Positions 60,489-64,000 of a stretch of 64,000 bases of DNA are shown here, piece after piece. Origin of the DNA: JBBPYC01 sp038200275 (lineage in GTDB: Bacteria > Pseudomonadota > Gammaproteobacteria > Burkholderiales > Burkholderiaceae_C); assembly GCA_038200275.1 (NCBI GenBank), contig JBBPYC010000075.1:17471-81470 (forward strand), read 5' to 3'. Numbering within the stretch: position 1 is the first letter of the stretch; each line of letters opens with the position of its first letter. The translations under genes were made by a program, and so were the position numbers. The notes under the pieces were generated by a model. That model saw only the letters and a program-made list of their open reading frames with translations. It was not told the origin of the DNA and did not search any database.

Positions 60489-62048
60489 ATGCCACCCGAC
60501 GACGCAGCTCCTTTCGCCGGCAACGACTTAAGTGCCGTTGCCGCTGCCGCGCTGCCTGTGCGCCTTCAGCTTGCGTTGATCTCTCATACCAACGTCGGCA
60601 AGACCACGCTCGCGCGCACGCTGCTTGGCCGCGACATCGGCGAAGTCCGCGACGCGCCGCACATCACCGAGACGGCCGATTCACACGTGCTGGTCGCCAC
60701 CGACGCGGGCGACGAATTGAGGCTCTGGGACACGCCCGGCTTCGGCGACTCGGTGCGGCTCGCGCAGCGGCTGCGCAATTCGGAGCAACCGGTCGGCTGG
60801 TTCCTGCGCGAGGTCTGGGACCGCAACCGCGACCGCACGTTCTGGCTTAGCCAGCAGGCACTGCGCGCAGCACGCGACCACGGCGACGTGGTGCTTTATC
60901 TGGCGAATGCGTCGGAGGACCCGAACGATGTCGGCTACGTGGAGCCCGAGATGCAGATCCTGCAGTGGCTTGGCAAGCCCGTGCTGGTGCTGCTGAACCA
61001 GACCGGACGGCCCAAACCCGCCGACGCCGAGCACGAAGACGTGCTGCGCTGGCGAGCACGCCTTACCGCCTTCAGCGTGGTGCGTCAGGTGCTGCCGCTC
61101 GACGCGTTCGCGCGCTGCTGGGTGCACGAGCGCGTGCTGCTCGACGCGGTCGGCAAGGTGCTGCCGGCCGCGCAAACGGCCGCCTATCAGCGCTTGGTCA
61201 CGACTTGGCAGACGCGCAATGAAGAGCGGTTCGACGACGCGATGCAACTGCTCAGCAACTATCTGCTGGCGGCGGCGCGCGATGTGGAGGCTGTTTCGCT
61301 CGAACACGCAGGCTTGGTGAACAAGGTGCTGACCAAAGTGGGCGTCGCCCGCGACCGTGGCCAGCAGGCGCAGCAGCTGGCGATGAACGCCCTGGCGGCT
61401 CGGCTGGACGCTGCCACCGTGTCGGTCACGCAGCGACTCATCGCGCTGCACGGGCTGGAAGGATCGGCAGCCGCCAAGGTGGATGAGCGACTGGCCGAAA
61501 ACTTCGCGGTGCAGACGCCGGCCGATCCGCGCGAAGCGGGTTTTTGGGGTGCGATTGCCTCCGGTGCCGCGACCGGGTTGTCGGCCGATCTGCTGTCAGG
61601 CGGTCTCACGGTGGGTGGCGGCCTGTTGATTGGGGGCGTGGTCGGTGCGTTGACGGCGGCCGGTGCCGCGCTCGGCTTCAACCGCATCAAGGGCGTCAGT
61701 CAGCCCACCGTGCGTTTTGCCGAGCCGTTCCTGCAGGCGCTGGCCGTGACTGCCGTGCTGCGCTATCTCGCGGTCGCGCACTACGGGCGTGGCCGCGGGG
61801 ACTGGGTCGAAGGCGAATCGCCAGCGTTCTGGCAGACCGAGGCAGAGGCCGCCGTGGCCAAACGCAGCGCCGCATTCGGCGAGTTCTGGCTGCAACTTCG
61901 CGCAGCAGCAGCGTCGTCCGCGTCGACGCCGACCACTGCTCCCCCGCGGGCATCGTCTACCGCGAAGGCATTGCAAGAGCTGTTGTCGGATGCGGTCTGG
62001 CAGACGCTGACGCGGCTGTATCCGGATGCCATTGCTCGGCGGCAGTAG
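60489..62048 (+). CDS. DUF3482-family GTPase
   Basis: A 519-residue GTPase. The G domain is at the N-terminus: G1 SHTNVGKTTLART (~30-42), G3 DTPGFGD (~80), G4 LNQTG (~177). A long helical region follows (~200-380), then a glycine-rich hydrophobic hairpin (~360-400, ASGAATGLSADLLSGGLTVG) that may insert into membrane, as in dynamin-like or GIMAP-type proteins, and a C-terminal domain. The pattern fits DUF3482. Function unknown; paired with the DUF2868 membrane protein. Confidence 0.85.
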   Translation: MPPDDAAPFAGNDLSAVAAAALPVRLQLALISHTNVGKTTLARTLLGRDIGEVRDAPHITETADSHVLVATDAGDELRLWDTPGFGDSVRLAQRLRNSEQPVGWFLREVWDRNRDRTFWLSQQALRAARDHGDVVLYLANASEDPNDVGYVEPEMQILQWLGKPVLVLLNQTGRPKPADAEHEDVLRWRARLTAFSVVRQVLPLDAFARCWVHERVLLDAVGKVLPAAQTAAYQRLVTTWQTRNEERFDDAMQLLSNYLLAAARDVEAVSLEHAGLVNKVLTKVGVARDRGQQAQQLAMNALAARLDAATVSVTQRLIALHGLEGSAAAKVDERLAENFAVQTPADPREAGFWGAIASGAATGLSADLLSGGLTVGGGLLIGGVVGALTAAGAALGFNRIKGVSQPTVRFAEPFLQALAVTAVLRYLAVAHYGRGRGDWVEGESPAFWQTEAEAAVAKRSAAFGEFWLQLRAAAASSASTPTTAPPRASSTAKALQELLSDAVWQTLTRLYPDAIARRQ

Positions 62049-62319
62049 CCAAACCGAGGTCAATGCCAGCCGGTTGACGTGTCAATGAGCGTCTGCTTTG
62101 TTGCAAACTGACGACAGCATGTGATTCACTCGTAACCAAATGACAACGCCAGCCTGATGGGTCGCACAACCGCATGTGGCTGGCATGAAAATCCGGCCGT
62201 GCTCTTTGTCAAGTTGGTTTTGCCGTAAGCATCTGGGCTGCGCGCAAGGCCGAAGTTGTCAACCCACAACAATCCCTTCGCCCTGTTTTTTCAATTTTTC
62301 CGCCTGGAGCGTTTTTCCC

Positions 62320-62475
62320 ATGAACACCGTATTGCGCCTGGTGGTCGGCATGACCTTGCTGCTGAGCTTCAGCGTGCTGGCCGCTTGGGCTTGGGACCAG
62401 TCGGATGCGCAAAACGCGGTTCCGGTCACGCCGTCTGCTGTCCAGGTGGGCGTTGCCGGGAAGCCAGCGGACTGA
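62320..62475 (+). CDS. Small membrane or secreted protein (51 residues)
   Basis: A 51-residue frame starting MNTVLRLVVGMTLLLSFSVL and then AAWAWDQSDAQ. Residues 5-24 form one membrane helix or signal segment; the rest is polar. A CCTGGAG purine block lies upstream at 62303-62309. It lies alone between the GTPase gene and tgt. No family recognised. Small size makes the call uncertain, but start, ribosome-binding site and a normal membrane segment agree. Confidence 0.5.
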   Translation: MNTVLRLVVGMTLLLSFSVLAAWAWDQSDAQNAVPVTPSAVQVGVAGKPAD

Positions 62476-62536
62476 ACGTTGCAGCGTCCGGTCGCCGGCC
62501 GCAAATCGGCTGCCGTTGTGAATACGCTTGCGACCG

Positions 62537-63700
62537 ATGAAATTTGAACTGCTGAAGAGCGACGGACTCGCGCGTCGTGGCCGGTTGACTCTGGCACATG
62601 GCCCCGTCGAAACGCCGGTGTTCATGCCCGTCGGCACGTACGGCACGGTCAAAGGCGTGATGCCGCGCAGCCTGACCGAGATGGGCGCCCAAATCATCCT
62701 CGGCAACACATTTCATCTGTGGTTGCGTCCGGGTCTGGATGTCGTCAATGCGTTTGGCGGCCTGCATGCGTTCGAGAACTGGCAGCGGCCGATCCTCACC
62801 GACTCTGGCGGCTTCCAAGTCTGGAGCCTTGGCGCGATGCGCAAGATTTCGGAAGAAGGCGTGCGCTTTGCATCCCCGGTAAACGGCGACAAGCTGTTTT
62901 TGACGCCTGAGGTATCGATCCAGATCCAGACCGCGCTGAACTCGGACATTGCGATGCAGTTTGACGAATGCACGCCGTACGAGACCGCTGGCCGGATCAC
63001 CTCAGAGGCCGACGCGCGCACGTCGATGGAGTTGAGCCTGCGTTGGGCCCAACGCTGCCAGACCGAGTTCGCGCGGCTCGAAAACCCGAACGCGCTGTTT
63101 GGCATCGTGCAGGGCGGCATGTTCGAATCCTTGCGCGCCGAATCGACAGCTGCCTTGACGGACATGAACCTGCCCGGCTACGCCATCGGCGGGGTCAGCG
63201 TCGGCGAGCCGAAAGACGAGATGCGCCGCATCGTCGCGCACACGCCGCGGCGGCTGCCGGCGGACAAACCGCGCTACTTGATGGGCGTCGGCACGCCGGA
63301 AGATTTGCTTGACGGCGTCGCCAACGGCGTCGACATGTTCGACTGCGTGATGCCGACCCGCAATGCGCGAAACGGCACCTTGTTCACGCGGCTGGGCGAC
63401 TTGAAGATCCGCAACGCGCGCCACAAGTCGGACCCGCGCCCGCTCGACGAGCGTTGCACGTGCCATGCCTGTGCAGGCAGCTCTGGCGTGGCGTGGGCGG
63501 ACGGCGGGCGCGACGGTTTCAGCCGCGCGTATCTGCATCACCTCGACCGCTGCGGCGAAATGCTCGGGCCGATGCTTTGCACGGTCCACAACCTGCATCA
63601 CTATCTGGAGCTGATGCGCGGCGTGCGGCAGGCGCTGGACGCAGGCGCGTTCAAAGCATTCGCTGCGCAGTACCTGGCCGAGCGGCGCACTGGCGTTTGA
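62537..63700 (+). CDS. tgt: tRNA-guanine transglycosylase
   Basis: A 387-residue TIM-barrel enzyme that puts preQ1 in place of guanine 34 in GU(N) tRNAs, a step to queuosine. Signatures: TDSGGFQVWSL with the catalytic Asp, GIVQGGMFE, DCVMPTRNARNG with the nucleophile Asp, and the zinc site C-x-C-x2-C...H in RCTCHACAG and VHNLHHY. Start ATG 62537 (MKFELLKSDG) is the family start; a TTG three codons upstream is not needed. queA is not adjacent. The yajC-secDF genes that usually follow tgt are displaced; an insertion element lies downstream. Confidence 0.96.
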   Translation: MKFELLKSDGLARRGRLTLAHGPVETPVFMPVGTYGTVKGVMPRSLTEMGAQIILGNTFHLWLRPGLDVVNAFGGLHAFENWQRPILTDSGGFQVWSLGAMRKISEEGVRFASPVNGDKLFLTPEVSIQIQTALNSDIAMQFDECTPYETAGRITSEADARTSMELSLRWAQRCQTEFARLENPNALFGIVQGGMFESLRAESTAALTDMNLPGYAIGGVSVGEPKDEMRRIVAHTPRRLPADKPRYLMGVGTPEDLLDGVANGVDMFDCVMPTRNARNGTLFTRLGDLKIRNARHKSDPRPLDERCTCHACAGSSGVAWADGGRDGFSRAYLHHLDRCGEMLGPMLCTVHNLHHYLELMRGVRQALDAGAFKAFAAQYLAERRTGV

Positions 63701-63863
63701 ACTTTGGCAGATGGCTGTCAGGATGGCTGAATGGTGCTTTGAGGAATGCTTTCCAAGAGAAAACGCCTCACGTCGCTAGAGCGTTTTCGCGCTGACTGGC
63801 ACAGGGCTTTTGGGGCGCGTCTCCGGCTTTTGAGGTGTGGCAACTCTGCGTGAAACCGCTCTA

Positions 63864-64000
63864 GGTCGTGTTAACACTATCTGAGCGCTTCTGCAATGAG
63901 CGCGATGGTGATGAAGCCGGCAAACATCACATCCAGCTTGTCGTAGCGAGTGAACACCCGCCGCCAGGCTTTCAGCCGCCTGAAGAGACGCTCGATCTGG
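63864..64000. mobile_element. IS5-family insertion sequence, left edge at window end
   Basis: Carries the 3' end of an IS5-type transposase (see CDS). The element edge is placed near GGTCGTGTTAACACTATCTG (63864 on), where an inverted-repeat-like sequence starts after CTCTA. The other end, and hence exact terminal repeats and target duplication, lie beyond the window. It sits 160 bases past the tgt stop. Confidence 0.6.
63877..64000 (-). CDS. IS5-family transposase, C-terminal part
   Basis: The last 40 residues of a transposase, running leftward from the window edge: QIERLFRRLKAWRRVFTRYD followed by KLDVMFAGFITIALIAEALR and a TAG stop at 63877-63879. The E-x6-K spacing with R-R-x2-T-R-Y-D-K-L is the conserved C-terminal end of the DDE domain in IS5/IS427-group transposases. 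Upstream part is outside the window, so integrity is unknown. Confidence 0.85.
   Translation of the reverse strand, partial: QIERLFRRLKAWRRVFTRYDKLDVMFAGFITIALIAEALR

Noticed and set aside
63759..63788. GAAAACGC/GCGTTTTC hairpin after tgt as terminator
   Set aside because: The 8-base arms are separated by 14 bases and no T-run follows; too weak to call.

Overview
The window reads as a chromosomal segment of a GC-rich betaproteobacterium of the order Burkholderiales. Supporting signs are Bug-type (TctC) tricarboxylate transport genes, the metX-metW pair, GTP-dependent PEP carboxykinase, a soluble NAD-dependent formate dehydrogenase, lptD-surA-ksgA with amgK divergent from lptD, and short hairpin repeats of a kind I associate with Comamonadaceae intergenic DNA. 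Genus cannot be fixed from the sequence alone.

Region by region. 0.1-10.5 kb: lysophospholipid transporter lplT, a decayed YefM-type antitoxin, pckG, metX-metW, a CbbR-like LysR regulator, then a leftward run of a small unknown gene, an FAH-family hydrolase, a PanE-family reductase and pyruvate kinase. 10.6-27 kb: a C1/C2-acid locus, mostly leftward, with NAD-formate dehydrogenase (fdsA and a fused fdsG-fdsB), an NDP-forming acyl-CoA synthetase, formyl-CoA transferase (frc), an orphan PAS protein, oxalyl-CoA decarboxylase (oxc), a divergent Crp/Fnr-type regulator, an OxlT-type oxalate:formate antiporter and a tctCBA transporter. Together these can import oxalate, activate it by CoA exchange with formyl-CoA, decarboxylate it, and oxidise the released formate to CO2 with NADH. 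27-32.5 kb: a Kef-type antiporter facing kdsD-kdsC-lptC-SDR (LPS core and transport genes). 32.5-41 kb: a glycine-rich RRM protein, hemolysin III, NfeD-slipin-CBS, a DUF1328 miniprotein, an M20 peptidase, a YidB-like protein and an MFS carrier.

41-46.6 kb: three tandem NHL/beta-propeller genes. Two are lipoproteins and the third is a 5'-truncated, frameshifted copy. 46.8-49.3 kb: a truncated Abi-like gene, rsmE and amgK. 49.5-54.8 kb: lptD, surA and ksgA, without pdxA between the last two. 54.8-58.7 kb: barstar, secreted barnase-type RNase and the malic enzyme-phosphotransacetylase fusion maeB. 58.9-63.7 kb: a DUF2868 membrane protein with a DUF3482 GTPase, a 51-residue membrane miniprotein and tgt. 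The window ends inside an IS5-family insertion sequence.

Most of the window is ordinary housekeeping DNA. The parts most worth a second look are the oxalate-formate locus (fused FdsGB, orphan PAS protein, possible PanE/pyk link), the tandem propeller lipoproteins with their decaying third copy, the amputated Abi-like gene next to rsmE, the uncharacterised DUF2868/DUF3482 pair, and a dispersed intergenic repeat at two operon junctions where usual neighbours are missing. I found no CRISPR array, tRNA or rRNA.
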